Assembly (NCBI GenBank): GCA_037013685.1 | Contig: CM072884.1 | Coordinates: 111,268,048-111,332,047 of the forward strand | DNA from: Acridotheres tristis | Lineage: Eukaryota; Chordata; Aves; Passeriformes; Sturnidae | Reading direction: 5' to 3' | Length of the DNA stretch: 64,000 bases | In this document: positions 41,598-64,000 of the stretch, piece after piece | Layout of the letters: every line of letters begins with the position of its first letter | Position numbering within the stretch: the stretch's first letter is position 1 | Notes under the pieces: generated by a model | What the model saw: the letters and a program-made list of their open reading frames with translations, nothing else | The model's database searches: none | Told to the model about the DNA's origin: nothing | Position numbers and translations under genes: made by a program

Positions 41598-42173
41598 AGA
41601 GGGTTGAGGGAAGTGATTTTGTTCCTGTGTCCCCTCAGGTGTGACCCCACCTGCAGAGCTGCCCCAGCCCTGTCCCAGCTTGGGGAGGAGCTGGAGCTGC
41701 TGCAGAGAGCCCAGAGGAGGCAGCAGGATGAGCAGAGGGATGGAGCAGCTCTGCTGGGAGGAAAGGCTGGCACAGCTGGGATTGTTCAGCCTGGAGAGGA
41801 GAAGCTTTGGGCTGAGCTCAGGGTGGCCTTGCAGGGCCTGAAGGAGCTGCAGGAACCATGGAGAGAGACAATTGCCAAGGGATGGAGGGACAGCACCCAG
41901 GGAATGGAGGGACAGCACCCAGGGAATGGAGGGACAGCACCCAGGGAATGGCCTCAAACTGAAAAATTACAGATTTAGATCAGATATTAAGAAAAACTTC
42001 CTCCCTGGCAGAGGGTGCCCAGAGCAGCTGTGGCTGCCCCTGGATCCCTGGCAGTGCCCAAGGCCAGGTTGGACATTGAGGCTGGAGCAGCCTGGGACAG
42101 TGGCCCATGGCAGGGGGTTGGAACTATATGATCTTTAACCTTTCTTCCAACCCAACCCTTCTAGGATTCTATG
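41598..42173 (+). mobile_element. Young CR1 LINE (copy C), longest of four
   Basis: The element begins with GGTTGAGGGAAGTGATTTTG and the block CTCAGGTGTGACCCCACCTG, then continues as in the other copies to CCAACCCTTCTAGGATTCTA. Three 22-bp units start near 41889, 41911 and 41933. It extends about 70 bp further 5' than copies B and D. It lies sense to DSCAM. Confidence 0.93.
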
Positions 42174-44139
42174 TATTATCATGGATGGTAATGTTGATTT
42201 TGGAGGGTTCTGCTTGAACACATGACAGTTTCCCAGTGTGGAGAAGCTGCAAACAGAAATCTTCAGATCTGAAAAATCCGGAGTTTTTCCATTGTAGCAT
42301 AAGTGCACACAATTATGGACACAGTGAGACCAAAGCTGAGATTCTAAAAGGGAATGAGGAGTGTAAAGGACAACAGTGAAGGAAGATCATGAAAGAACAA
42401 CTCAGGGAAAAAGGGCAAAGGTTTCAGTGTGCTCCTCCTTTGCTCTCATGGGGATGTAATCAATGTGTGGTGATGAAACGAAAAAACTAAACAAAAATAA
42501 GCATAAAAATAGATGCTTGAATAAGAGCACAAATTATTAGACATGGTGCAATACTAATAGATTGAGGCTGCAGACAAACCCTGCACAAAATGCACTAGGA
42601 GTTCTCTTTTTCCATGTCCTCTACATTTTAAAAAGAGGGAAATGTTCAAAGATGAACACAGATAATTCAGGCTTTGCAGGCACCAATATTAATGACCTCA
42701 AGTTATGAGGAATTGCAGTGTGCAATTGCTCTCTGTTTTCCAAAAATTGAGAAGTTGCAACTTGACCCACATGTACTTAAACTGATCCAGCTTACCAGAA
42801 TTAATTCTGCTCTTCTGAAGCTTATGTAACATAATCCATGATGACAAATAAGTGAACTTAAAAATAACTTTTATGAAAAGGAAAGATGACTTAAAAGAAA
42901 AAATAATTAATTACTTCAATATAGACAGATCAATCTGAAGAAGACTTTATTTCAAAGGACAGTAGAACACATCCAGTCAACCTTAGAGTTTGTAGTGATA
43001 CACCAACATAAAGTCTGCATTAGATGATGCTCAGGAAAAGCCTCTTACATGCACTTAGGACTATAAAAGTAACAAATAATCCATTTGTGGATGGTTTGAT
43101 GGGTGCTAGGAATACTGATAGATAGCAATTGTATGAACTTTGGATGTATCACATACAGAATTTCCTTTATGAATGCATCACAGGGCTTTTTAGGGAGCTG
43201 GGAGAAAGTGGTGATCAGTGCTGAGGGCAGTGGCTGCACAAAGAGGAAGGATGGGCAGAGCTCAAAGCCTCAAAGACCTTTTTCACCTCCCACTGTATTT
43301 GTAGCAAACAGCACATCCTGGGGTTAGAAGCAGTTGAAGCCTGACTTTGCCCTAAGTTCCCAATGCAAAAACATCCTGTGGGCCATTATTTTGTAGTTGT
43401 TTGCTTCCTTTCTTTGCTTCTCTTACTGCACAGTAACTGTCCAAGTAATGATAGCATCATGACAGCTAATAAGAGTTAACTTTGAATTGAATTATGTCAA
43501 CTTAATTATAACCCCTTTAAGAACTCCTTTGAGAACAATGAGAATGTCTAGATAGGGGTTTGATGTGAAATGGATAGTCCAATTTAAATGAAAGCTTAAT
43601 TCAAGTTAACATTTCTTTCTTTCTTTAATGTCTTCATTTCTCAGAACAGATTGTTATTCTCTGTAATTAACTGACAGAAATAATAAAAAAAAATCCCCAA
43701 CAAACAGAAAATAATCATGGCAATGAAAGTTCAGCCTCCACATAAGCAAGCTGTGTTCCTGCCCCTCAAATTACTCTTCACTGCTGACTTGAAAGAAGTG
43801 GGTTTAGCCTATCAAGTATACTCAGAAGACAAAAAACCTTGCATGCACTTGTCCCTCTGATTTACTGACCGTGACTGATGGGCAATGGCATTTGCTGCCA
43901 CTGTGACGACAACAGATCCAGACCCCTGGCAATCTGATCCTCTGGGGACAACTCTCTGACTTTCGAGTTTCCCCTGGATTTCTGAACTACCTGAGCATTA
44001 ATTTTGAACAGATTTCCCCCCTAGTCTATGTTGCTTTGTGTGTTTAATGTTTTTAAATGACATGTGGGGTTCACATGGCAGTACACACGGGTCTGTTTCT
44101 TTGATGGTTCATGAGACTGGAATACAGGGGATATTAGAA

Positions 44140-44335
44140 ACAGAGAACCATGGAATGGGTTGACTTGGAAGGCACCTTAAAAATCATCCAGTTCCACCCT
44201 CTGTCGTGGCAGGGACACTGTCCCAGGCTGCTCCAGCCCCAATGTCCAACCTTGGACACTTCCAGGGATCCAGGGGCAGCCACAGCTGCTCTGGGCACCC
44301 TGTGCCAGCCCTGCCCACCCTCTTCTATGAGAAAG
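44140..44335 (-). mobile_element. CR1 LINE 3' fragment, antisense
   Basis: ACCATGGAATGGGTTGACTT, GGCAGGGACACTGTCCCAGG, CTGCTCCAGCCCCAATGTCC and CCAGGGATCCAGGGGCAGCC are reverse complements of the young CR1 3' region. Confidence 0.92.
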
Positions 44336-45733
44336 TAAATGAAAGAATCTCCTGAGCCAGGGTATTCACTGTTGGATCTTCTATTTGTTTTAAGCTAACT
44401 GCAGTGAACTGTCATAGCTCTTGTTCAGTTTCCTTCTGAAGTTCACCTTTACAACACAGTTGTGTCCTCTAAAGGAAGAAAAACTCACGTGTGTTACAGC
44501 CTCTTGCAAATAATTTCTGCCCATTTCTCTTTCTGTGACAGCAAATGTAGGTTAGAGGATTTGTAATTTAAACAAACATGCAGAAAGCTGCATTATCATA
44601 AGAGAGTGCACTGTTCTGCGAAGGAACCTCTTTATCTTCAATTAATAACTGGGCAATTTGTAAAAAAAATAGGAACAGACACAGCCCTAATCCAGTGCCA
44701 TGTCACCAAATATAAGGCTAGAGGGAGGTGTGTAGGCATGTGGGTAGTTTTGATAACACAGAAGTAAACCCTGCAGCTTACCCGTATGATTCCAAAAATT
44801 CCCATGGCTCAAAGGAAAGAGGTCTGTGAGATTCCAGGCTTTTTTACCTCCTGAATGCCTGCTAGAAATTCAAACCTATTGCTCTGAGGTGGATTTCACT
44901 TGACATTTATTTTGTTTCTAGTTTTCTTTCTGCACCTTTTAGCAGTCTCGGGACATCATTTGAAGTTCAGCTATAAAGAAAATTTGGCTTGAAAAATTTC
45001 CTGCTGTTTTACCATTTCTTTTAAAAGCACTCATTACATGGAAAGAATAAGAAAATCCATAGAAAGCTGTGGATACTTTCACAAAAATAGTACACTGTGC
45101 TTTTCTGATAATTTTCTGAGTCATGGTTATCATCTTACCAGTGGTTTAGGCTCCTGTAAAATGAGGCATACAGGATATTGAAAACCAGGAACTACAACAT
45201 AAATTGCACTTTCAGCATCTGCTGACCAGCCTATGATTTCTTCAGGAAGACTTCACGTTGAGATAATAATTAAAAACAAAGGGATAACATGTAAAGTTTG
45301 CTAACAGTGGTGCCATGCCATGCTGAAGGCTTCAGCAGGATTCCTGTATTCCACATGTTTTGTCCTAAAGGAACTGGCAACAGCTGGAATTAGCTGGATG
45401 TCTCAAGAAACACTGGTAATGTGGGAAGACCACAGAGAAAATGATTAATAGTCAACTTGAAATGAGTTTTCAGGCTTCATGTTGCAGAGGGGATTTAGCA
45501 CAGGGCAGGAATCTGAGCAGTCCAGATGTTTTGCAGATAGAGCTGACAGCATCTCCTGCTGCTTGTCAAAGATGGCATGAGAGCCACGAGGCACCTCCTG
45601 CAGCAAAACCTGGCACCACTGAAGAAAAATGTGACTTCTAACACCAGCTTCAGCAGAGTCAGCATTTCACTCTGTGTCTCTGGGTGCTCTGAGCATTTTT
45701 CTGTTCGAGTTATTTTGTTTAATTAGCCCATGG

Positions 45734-46137
45734 TGTGGTGGGTTGACCCATGCTGGGTGCCAGACACCCACCAGAGCTTCTCTATCACTGGACAGGGGAG
45801 GGAAAATATAACAAATATAACAAAGGTTCATGAGTTGAGATGACGACAGAGAGAGGCCACTCACAAAATACCATCACAGGCAGAAAATACTCAAATTAGA
45901 GATATTAATTGAATTTACTACCAACAAAATCAGAGCACAGGAATGACAAGAAAAATAAATCTTAAAAACACCATCCCCACACCCCTCCCTCCTTCCCGGC
46001 TCTACCTCCTCCTCCCCAGCAGCACAGAAGATGGGAACAGGGGTTACAAGCAGTTCATCATCATCTGCTGGACACAGGGGACGCTTCTGCAAGCTGTAAC
46101 CTCCCCACTGCAAAAACCTGGCCGTACAAACCCAGCA
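45734..46137 (-). mobile_element. Internally deleted LTR relic, antisense
   Basis: The + strand starts TGTGGTGGGTTGACCCATGC and ends ACAAACCCAGCA. On the minus strand this is an LTR starting TGCTGGGTTTGT and ending GGGTCAACCCACCACA, a terminus widely seen in avian ERV LTRs. The promoter-containing middle seems to be missing, since no TATA-like box lies between the two recognisable ends. No internal retroviral sequence is attached. The family assignment is from memory and should be treated as tentative. Confidence 0.65.
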
Positions 46138-47334
46138 GGGATGGTTTGTGGGAGTACAGCCCTGTCTTTTCTAGGAAATGACACCTTAGGAGAGCCCAGG
46201 TGGAAGAGCAGCCTGACCCATGGGAGTTTCTGAGTGCCCAGTGCCTTTGCATCACTCTGGTGTCCAACCTTCCCAGGCAGCACAAACCAAGCTCTGTCCT
46301 GGCAGGGTTAAACCTCAGAGCTCTGCAGGGAGGGAGCCAGGCAGCTCCAGCTGCTCTTTAGCCAGGACAGGACATGTTGATGCTTGGCTGTTAGAAAAGT
46401 AGTGCTGTCCCATTGCCCAGCCTTCACTTTGTCTGTTGCCTACATCTTCAACTTGTGTTTTAGTTAAAATTTTCACCAGCGAGAAAAAACCTCTTGAGAA
46501 ACTTGGCCTTCAACAGTGCTTGAAGAGAACATAGGCAACATAGTCCAAACTGATTGTATAATCTGTGAAATCTTTTCTTTTTGTGAATATCTCAAGTCCC
46601 ATTGCAGCCTACTCAAGTAATTTTGCTTAATTTTTCAAGGCCTGTTCTTTTATGCATGAATCTTTTTCCAGATTAACTGTCCCAGTTATATTTGATGCCA
46701 GGTCTCATTTTCATGTTTTCCTAATTGGTGCAAAATGGATTATTAAGTATAAATTCTGATCGGTGTGCATGACTGAAGTAGATCAGGACTAAAAATACAG
46801 TATTTTGTCTATCTGTATTCAGTGTGTGCCTTTAAAATGTATATTTAGAGGCCAACGGAATGACTGTTTCTATCAAGGGTCATTCTTGAGGAATAACAAA
46901 TGAAGTTCAAATACAACCTATAAACTGGAAATGCATGAGCGATATTTTTTTAATATATTTAGATGATCTGAGAGCTAATAAAAACTGATTTTAGTTTGTT
47001 CACATTTGTGAATTTCAGATAGGCTCTATGATGTACTAATATACATGAAGGGTTATTTTGCTTAATATCAAAATTGTTGGAGAGGAGATGTATCAATAAT
47101 TCCGTTTTTATGAGACACCTGTCTACTGTGGACAATTCCTGCTGGAAGCGTTGAGAGAAGCATCCCTTGGACATGATTTTCATCCATAATTTCTACTCCA
47201 AAATATATAAAAGTCAGAAAAGATGATAAATAACTGGGTTTGCTCTTTTTCTCTACAAAGACTCTTCCAAGCCTGTGCCTCATCTCTCTTTTAGTTACTT
47301 GTCTTCCAGGTACCAAAAGTGATATTTTGCTTGA

Positions 47335-51374
<4,040 letters not shown>

Positions 51375-51473
51375 TTCCACCAGACCAGCCAAGACTCACT
51401 GTGTCCAAAACTACATCTTCCTCTATCACTCTTTCCTGGATACCTGGAGACAATGGTGGCAGTTCTATCCGAG
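51375..51473 (+). CDS. DSCAM: DSCAM exon, start of FN5
   Basis: The exon is 99 nt, phase 1 at both ends. The acceptor follows TTCTATTTCCCATCTAG; the donor is CGAG|GTAATG. It encodes (V)[17 protein letters not shown] and then [18 protein letters not shown] is the B-strand Trp. The Gly codon at the join is completed by the next exon, giving GGSSIRGYILQYS. Confidence 0.97.
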
Positions 51474-58154
<6,681 letters not shown>

Positions 58155-58331
58155 GTACAATCCCTCCTCTCATCAAGTCGGTGGTGCAAAGTGAGGAAGG
58201 GCTGGGAACCAACGAAGGGCTGAAGATGCTGGTGACCATCTCCTGTATCCTGGTTGGGGTCTTGCTGCTCTTTGTGATGCTGCTGGTCGTGAGGAGGAGG
58301 AGGAGGGAGCAGAGGCTGAAGAGGCTGCGAG
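58155..58331 (+). CDS. DSCAM: DSCAM exon, transmembrane segment
   Basis: The exon is 177 nt, phase 1 at both ends. The acceptor is CTGCTTCCAG|GT, the donor CGAG|GTAAGG. It encodes (S)[24 protein letters not shown], a hydrophobic helix [20 protein letters not shown] and then [13 protein letters not shown]. The Arg/Lys run is the stop-transfer signal and places the following residues in the cytoplasm. The expected next residues (DAKSLAEM) were not found in the remaining 5.7 kb, so the next exon is beyond the window. Confidence 0.98.
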
Positions 58332-61300
58332 GTAAGGTGGTGTCTGTGGAACTTCTTTGTGAACATGAAAATAGGAGTGGGGCTGCAGGTGACCAAAGTG
58401 TGCAATCCCTGCCTGAGATGATTTTCCTGCAATACAGAACAGTGTGTGTGTGTGTTTTTTCTATAGAAATTCCTTCTTTTTCATTTGGTCATAACTTTCT
58501 AAAAAAAATTATTAATTTATCCATTGTTACTATTTTGCCTGGGGGAAAGGAAAATATTTCTCATTGGTTTGCTTTCCTTTTTTTTGTTGTTTGTTTGCTT
58601 CCCTCGGTGACCTAAGAGTGGATTTTTTTTTTTTGAAGCACAAAATCAGATGTTCTGAAGACGAGGGAATCTCAGTTTTCCAGCAAATGCTAACCATGAT
58701 TTCCAAATTACAAAACAAAAGTAGGCAGATATTAGTAGAATAGAGCACACAACCAGATATTCTCAGATTTGCTACCACATTTTCCCCTTGATTTTTTATA
58801 ATAGAACTTATACAATACTTCATTGTTCACTGACCTTTCATTGTAGCTGATCTGTATTTTCCTCTAATCCTTATTCAAATTCAGTTGTTTGTTATGTGAA
58901 TAAGAATTAGATCTGTGAATTCATTCAGCTTTATCATTTTTCTAGCAAAAGCTGCTGGCTGAGCCACAGCCAAGTTTTTGACCCTTGCAGTCTGACACTG
59001 CTTTTGCACTGGCAAAAGGTATTTTGGGAAGGCATTCCCTAAAGGTATTTGGGAAAAAACCTTTCAAATCCAAACCTGAATTAATAGTAAAACAATTTAT
59101 CATCTGAAAAAAAGAAGCCTAATCTCTTCCAGGAGCCACCAAATTGATTAGTTATTTGTATTTTAACCAAAATATGATCATGGTACCTATTAAAACCAAG
59201 GCCAACCCTATGTTTTCCTTCTGACCTTCCTACTTATCTCTCTTTTGAGTCTAATTTTGTCCTTTGTAACAATATTTTGGAGTTAAAAAAAAAAAGAAAA
59301 GACAGAGGGCATGAGCACATTCATATATAAAGAAGGACAACCAACCTTATGGTTCATACACAGCCCTGGAAATCAGGACATCTGGATGCTTTGGCTTGTG
59401 TAATCACTTTTTCTTCAAAATATTATAAACCATTTACCTTCCCAGTTTTGGGTTTTCTTCATTAAAAAAAACGTGGCAAAGGAAAAGAAAGTGTTATCTT
59501 CTTAGAAATACTGTGGAATTCCATCCAGTAATGAGCAGGACATCTCGAGGCCTTTGGCTCTAGAAAATGATGTCTGTGCACGTTATTTTTTCATAGTTAA
59601 TTTACAAGTATTCATAGAATCTTGAGTTATAGTCTCTTGAGGAAGGCTGATGATCACTAACCAGGGTGGCTTTTGTGTAACAGAAAATTTCTCTGAACTA
59701 TTTCCTGTCAGAAATGAGCAATTTAGAAAAATACCAGAGCTTCACTTAAACGTAGGCAGTAGAAAAGATTTCATCAGTACTTTTGGTAAAAGAAATCAGT
59801 ATTTAAATACCATTTCTGTATAAGTTGTGTCTCACTGCTGAATTTGTCACACTACGGCTCAACATCCCATCTGGTCCTGTCTTACTTCCCTATAGTTCAC
59901 AAGTTCTTTTTTGTGTCATTTTCATTCTCCAAGGATATTCTTTCCACATGGTGGTAACCAAGTCATTTCTTAATGCTTTAATTGGTAAATGAAGCAGATT
60001 AATGTATTTTAATTTTCCTCTGTAGTTTTCCCATCATTTACATCCTTAACATTTTATCCTTTGAGATCATTTGCCAGTTCACTGATTGCTCTGCAACAGG
60101 AAAATATTCCCTGTTCTACAGCCCTGGTTTGTGTTCTTGATGTATGACCTTATGGTCCAGATTATTTTCTTTGTGATCTGGCATTTTCCTTATATTTTAG
60201 CTACCAAATTCTTGTGTCATTTTCAAGTTATTATCAGATATTATTTACTCCATACCACTGATAAATGTCCCAGGAAAAAAATACTGAATAATGATTCTCT
60301 GCTTCAAATTGGGGTCTGAATATGTTGGAATCCATGTAAAATTGCTGCTGTGTTAATTTTTGTATCATGCTACTTTCAGTTAAAATACTTTGAGTTACCA
60401 AAACTTTGTTTTAGAGAAACATAAATCTGATCTTTTACTGTTACTTGATCATATCACTGTGAGAGTTTTTTTCAATGTCATTAATTCTCAGCAAACTTTA
60501 ATCTCATTTTAAAAATCCACTCTGTTTGACATGGCTGCTTGACCACAAGTCTGTATTGATTGGCCTCAATTATCCCTTTCATTCATTTCATTAAGCTTCA
60601 CTCAATTTTTTTTTTTTTGTGCATTGCCAAGGTCAAACTGATAGGACTTCAGTAATTCAGAATTTTTTTTGCTCATTTGTTTTGAAGACTGATCCCATGT
60701 TTGAAATTTTCTGCTCTTCTGGAAGTTAACTTCATGTTCTAAAAGTTTTCCTGACAATAAGTATTGCTATTGCAGAGAGCTCCTCACTGAGTTCTCTAAA
60801 ACAAATGTGTGCAAGTTTTTCTAATGTCCTAACTAAAAAGTAAATGGTTTGCTCTAGTAATTGTTGTGATTACCTTTAATATAATTTTTGAAAGGGAAAT
60901 ATCACATTATCACTTGATTTGTATGACTTGGTGGGGTTCCTTTGAGGCACAGTATTCTTTTTTCCTAAATCAGAATTTCCTCTAGTTGGAAAAATAATCT
61001 CTGCAGTGGGACCTGCTAAAATAATTTGTGCAAGTTACAGATGTAACTCTTGTTTTTGTGGCTGCAGATGTGGTTTTCTTGAACCTGTTTGTCAAAGAGG
61101 AGGGGGAATTGCAGGTTTATTTGCAGTGTGCTCTGCAGGCAGACATTTCTATCCCTGCTTATGGAGCTCCCATTTCTGCTGAGGAACAGCAGCCTCTCAT
61201 TCTTCACCCTTTTACCACTTGTCTGGATGTAGGGACAGTTAAACATTTTTCTTCCTCCTTTCTAAAGGAAGCAGAGTTCTCAGCAAAGTCCTGATTTTTG

Positions 61301-64000
61301 CCCAGTTGAGTAGTTCCACCAGCCAGGTCACAAGAAATGGTCACTTAGCTGCTGGAGTTCACGCAGCCATTCAGGAGTTCAGCAGATATTCTCAAAGAGA
61401 AGCCTGATTGTTTAATGCTCCTTCTCCTGGCTGTTGACCCAGCTCTGTTACTCCTGTAATGGTTTTCCCTTTGTTTTTAAATCCAATTCACCTTAACACA
61501 AGCAGAAAGGATCAGCACGGCGTGATAGTTCAGGAGTGGCAGGATGCAATTTAAAACTCTATCACTGTCCCTGATTTCCCAGGGGGAAAACCCAAGTGTG
61601 TTAAGAATTTTAAAGGTGGCTGCCCCAGGAAAGGAAAGTGATGGCTTTGGCTTTTTCCCTGAAGTGGTGCTTGGCTGGAGCAGAGATCATCCCCTTCCCT
61701 CTGTCATCCGTGCCCCCTTCCCAAGCCCTGCTGCCACCACCTGAAAACTGGGAGGTGATAGCACACAGCCAGGGATGCTGATTATTTTAGAAAGTATTAT
61801 CAGTTTGCTGATCAAAAGGGTACTGCAGGAAAAGCACATTAAAATCTCTGGTCATTGGTTTGTGACAATAACATTTCTCCTGGAGCTGATGTTTTGGACA
61901 CATGATGTTGTCATAGTGGGGTCCCAGCTTGGGGAGGAGCTGGAGCTGCTGCAGAGAGCCCAGAGGAGGCAGCAGGATGAGCAGAGGGATGGAGCAGCTC
62001 TGCTGGGAGGAAAGGCTGGCACAGCTGGGATTGTTCAGCCTGGAGAAGAGAAGCTTTGGGCTGAGCTCAGGGTGGCCTTGCAGGGCCTGAAGGAGCTGCA
62101 GGAACCATGGAGAGAGACAATTGCCAAGGGATGGAGGGACAGCACCCAGGGAATGGAGGGACAGCACCCAGGGGATGGAGGGACAGCACCCAGGGAATGG
62201 CCTCAAACTGAAAAATTACAGATTTAGATCAGATATTAAGAAAAACTTCCTCCCTGGCAGAGGGTGCCCAGAGCAGCTGTGGCTGCCCCTGGATCCCTGG
62301 CAGTGCCCAAGGACAGGTTGGACATTGGGGTTGGAGCAGCCTGGGACAGTGGAAGGTGTCCCTGCCATGGCAGGGATGGCAATGGATGATTTTTAAGGTC
62401 CCATCCCTTCCAAACAATACCATGATTCTGTGATATTCATTTACTTTTAGGCTTCTGGATTTTGGTTTGATGGATACAGAGGATCCCTTCATATTCCTGC
62501 CACCTTTGTTTTTGTCCCTGTGTGCTCATCATTAACTCCAGCAGTTCTGCAACAATCAGCTTGGATCATTAGCACATTTAAACTCATGAATGGAGTTTTT
62601 TCCCTTCAGTACTTCCTCATTCAGCTTCTGACACATTACATGGTCTTGCTGATGCCTCATGTTATTTTTTACTGAAGGTGCACAATCTCCTGTGCATCTC
62701 TTTAGCCAAGAATCAACATGTGTTAACAAGCACACAAATGAATTGATGTGAATTTTTTCCCAGATGCAGCATGGAAATCATCTGGGTGCAGGGCAGCACC
62801 TGAGAGCATGTGAGAGAGATTGTTTGTCATTTAAACCTGATAAAAAAATTATGAAAAGCAAACTGAAGTATATTGTGATAATTTTCAATTTTGTCCCTTC
62901 TGCTTTTCTTGAGTTGTGAATTCCTTGCACAAATACACACAGACTTCACTTAAGAAGGCAGCAATTGCTTCAAAAAGCTGCTGGCTGAGTGGAAACAATA
63001 TTTGCATATTAAACCACCCTGATTATGTGTGCCAGAGGGAGAATGTGTGCACAGTGTCTTCATGATCCTGGTGCTGCTAGAACAGCAAGCATCATAAAAT
63101 TTGCTGAAAAAAAACCCTATTACATGCAACCAGTGTCATTATTATTATTGTGTTGGGTTTCTTATGAAGAAATTTGTCTCTTTCTGGGTTTTTGGAAGTC
63201 AGTAACAAAACTCCTTTGGGAGCAGCAGTGTTGGTCTTTTGGTTTATGAGTGATGGCAAAGATACTGTCATCTACTAAGCACTACCACTTACAAGTGTTA
63301 AGGGCAAAGACAATCTCATTCCAAGTGAAAAATAGGAATTCTGAGTGCCCAGATGAAGCACTGTTGGGTTCAGATGAGACACCTCAGATGAACCATCCTT
63401 CCCTCCACCAGGAATCTTCCATGGTCTGTGCTGGAAAGGCACGGAGGAAGGTTAAAAGTGAAGGAGTGGAGCTAACAGACCTAGAGGGAGCAGAGAATTC
63501 CAGGTTCTCCAGTGGTAGGTGAGGAATAAAGCTTAAGAGAAGCAAGCTGGCACTGTGTCAGATAAATACAATTCAGAAAAGTGGATAAAAGGGTTTTGCT
63601 GAGGTTTTTTTTTTTAATTAATAAAAAAAGCCCTCTGTCCATTTCTTTCGAAAATTAGTACAACACAAGCTATAGAGATGTGTTAGGATGGTGTCTTGTT
63701 TCTGCCTGCATCATTGGAATTGTAAAGGCAAGATATTTAATAGGATCACAAGTAAGGAAATTGTAGGTGTTGGAGACCCAAGAGGTGATTGAGAAATAAA
63801 AAAGGTGGATGGAGAAAACAAAGACAAATTCAGTAAATGTCTTGGCAGGCACTGGTAGATTTACAAGAAGCAGATAAAAGAAGAAATGTAAACTTCCATA
63901 TAAGAGTTGTTTGAAGACTTAGAACTTAGAATTGCTTTCTTCTCAGATTTGCTTCACTTGGTTGCACAAAAGTCTGCTTTGTTGCTGTGTGATAAAATTA
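58332..64000 (+). other. DSCAM: Start of the DSCAM intron after the transmembrane exon
   Basis: At least 5669 bp. It holds a young sense CR1 (61919-62437); the rest is AT-rich. Open frames near 61028-61294 and 63250-63522 have no recognisable domain or splice context. Confidence 0.75.
61919..62437 (+). mobile_element. Young CR1 LINE (copy D)
   Basis: It starts GGTCCCAGCTTGGGGAGGAG and ends CAATACCATGATTCTGTGAT. Three 22-bp units (the second junction reads CAGGGGATGG) lie near 62138-62200. It is near-identical to copy C over the shared length and lies sense to DSCAM. Confidence 0.93.

Noticed and set aside
41604..41978. Open frames of about 120 codons shared by several loci (also 19157-19657 and 61775-62227)
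   Set aside because: They lie in the 3' region of the CR1 copies on both strands and have no reverse transcriptase or endonuclease motifs; the similarity is due to repeat copies.
58332..64000. Search for the next cytoplasmic exon of DSCAM
   Set aside because: No segment encoding the expected DAKSLAEM-type continuation with a phase-1 acceptor was found.

Overview
The window is a piece of a bird genome, probably a songbird. It carries a 53-kb stretch of one large multi-exon gene on the + strand. The avian call rests on the repeats: many CR1 LINE 3' ends with the usual GGACCTTAAAGATCATCTAG-type tails and ATTCTRTGA ends, plus avian-type solo LTRs, and no Alu, B1 or L1. The songbird call is inference from repeat style.

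The gene is DSCAM (Down syndrome cell adhesion molecule), a neuronal homophilic adhesion receptor. Thirteen exons between 5446 and 58331 encode, in order, the second half of fibronectin type III domain 1 (FN1), FN2, FN3, FN4, Ig10, FN5, FN6, and the transmembrane segment with the start of the cytoplasmic tail. They sum to 2109 nt (703 codons). Every junction has AG/GT sites and every phase matches. The 5' part of the gene (signal peptide, Ig1-9, first half of FN1) and most of the cytoplasmic tail lie outside the window. No other intact gene is visible.

Layout. 1-5445: upstream intron, crowded with an antisense LTR, a decayed intronless gene copy with a TATA/CRE-like promoter and three in-frame stops (1701-2746), an acidic-coding low-complexity tract, a GGAATA microsatellite, a GC-rich unidentified block and antisense CR1 pieces. 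5446-19064: FN1 to FN3 exons, with an antisense LTR at 13409-13865 and a CR1 at 12532-12996. 19065-40347: two long introns around the first FN4 exon, holding CR1 copies, a 180-bp CCTTCT microsatellite, small inverted repeats and repeat-poor AT-rich blocks that look like conserved noncoding DNA. 40348-58331: FN4 to the transmembrane exon. 58332-64000: the first part of the next intron, with another young CR1.

The points most worth checking are the decayed gene copy, a young CR1 subfamily with an internal 22-bp triplication present four times, the open reading frame that runs from the FN3 exon through its donor into a CR1, and the opposite orientation biases of CR1 (mostly sense) and LTRs (all antisense) within this gene.
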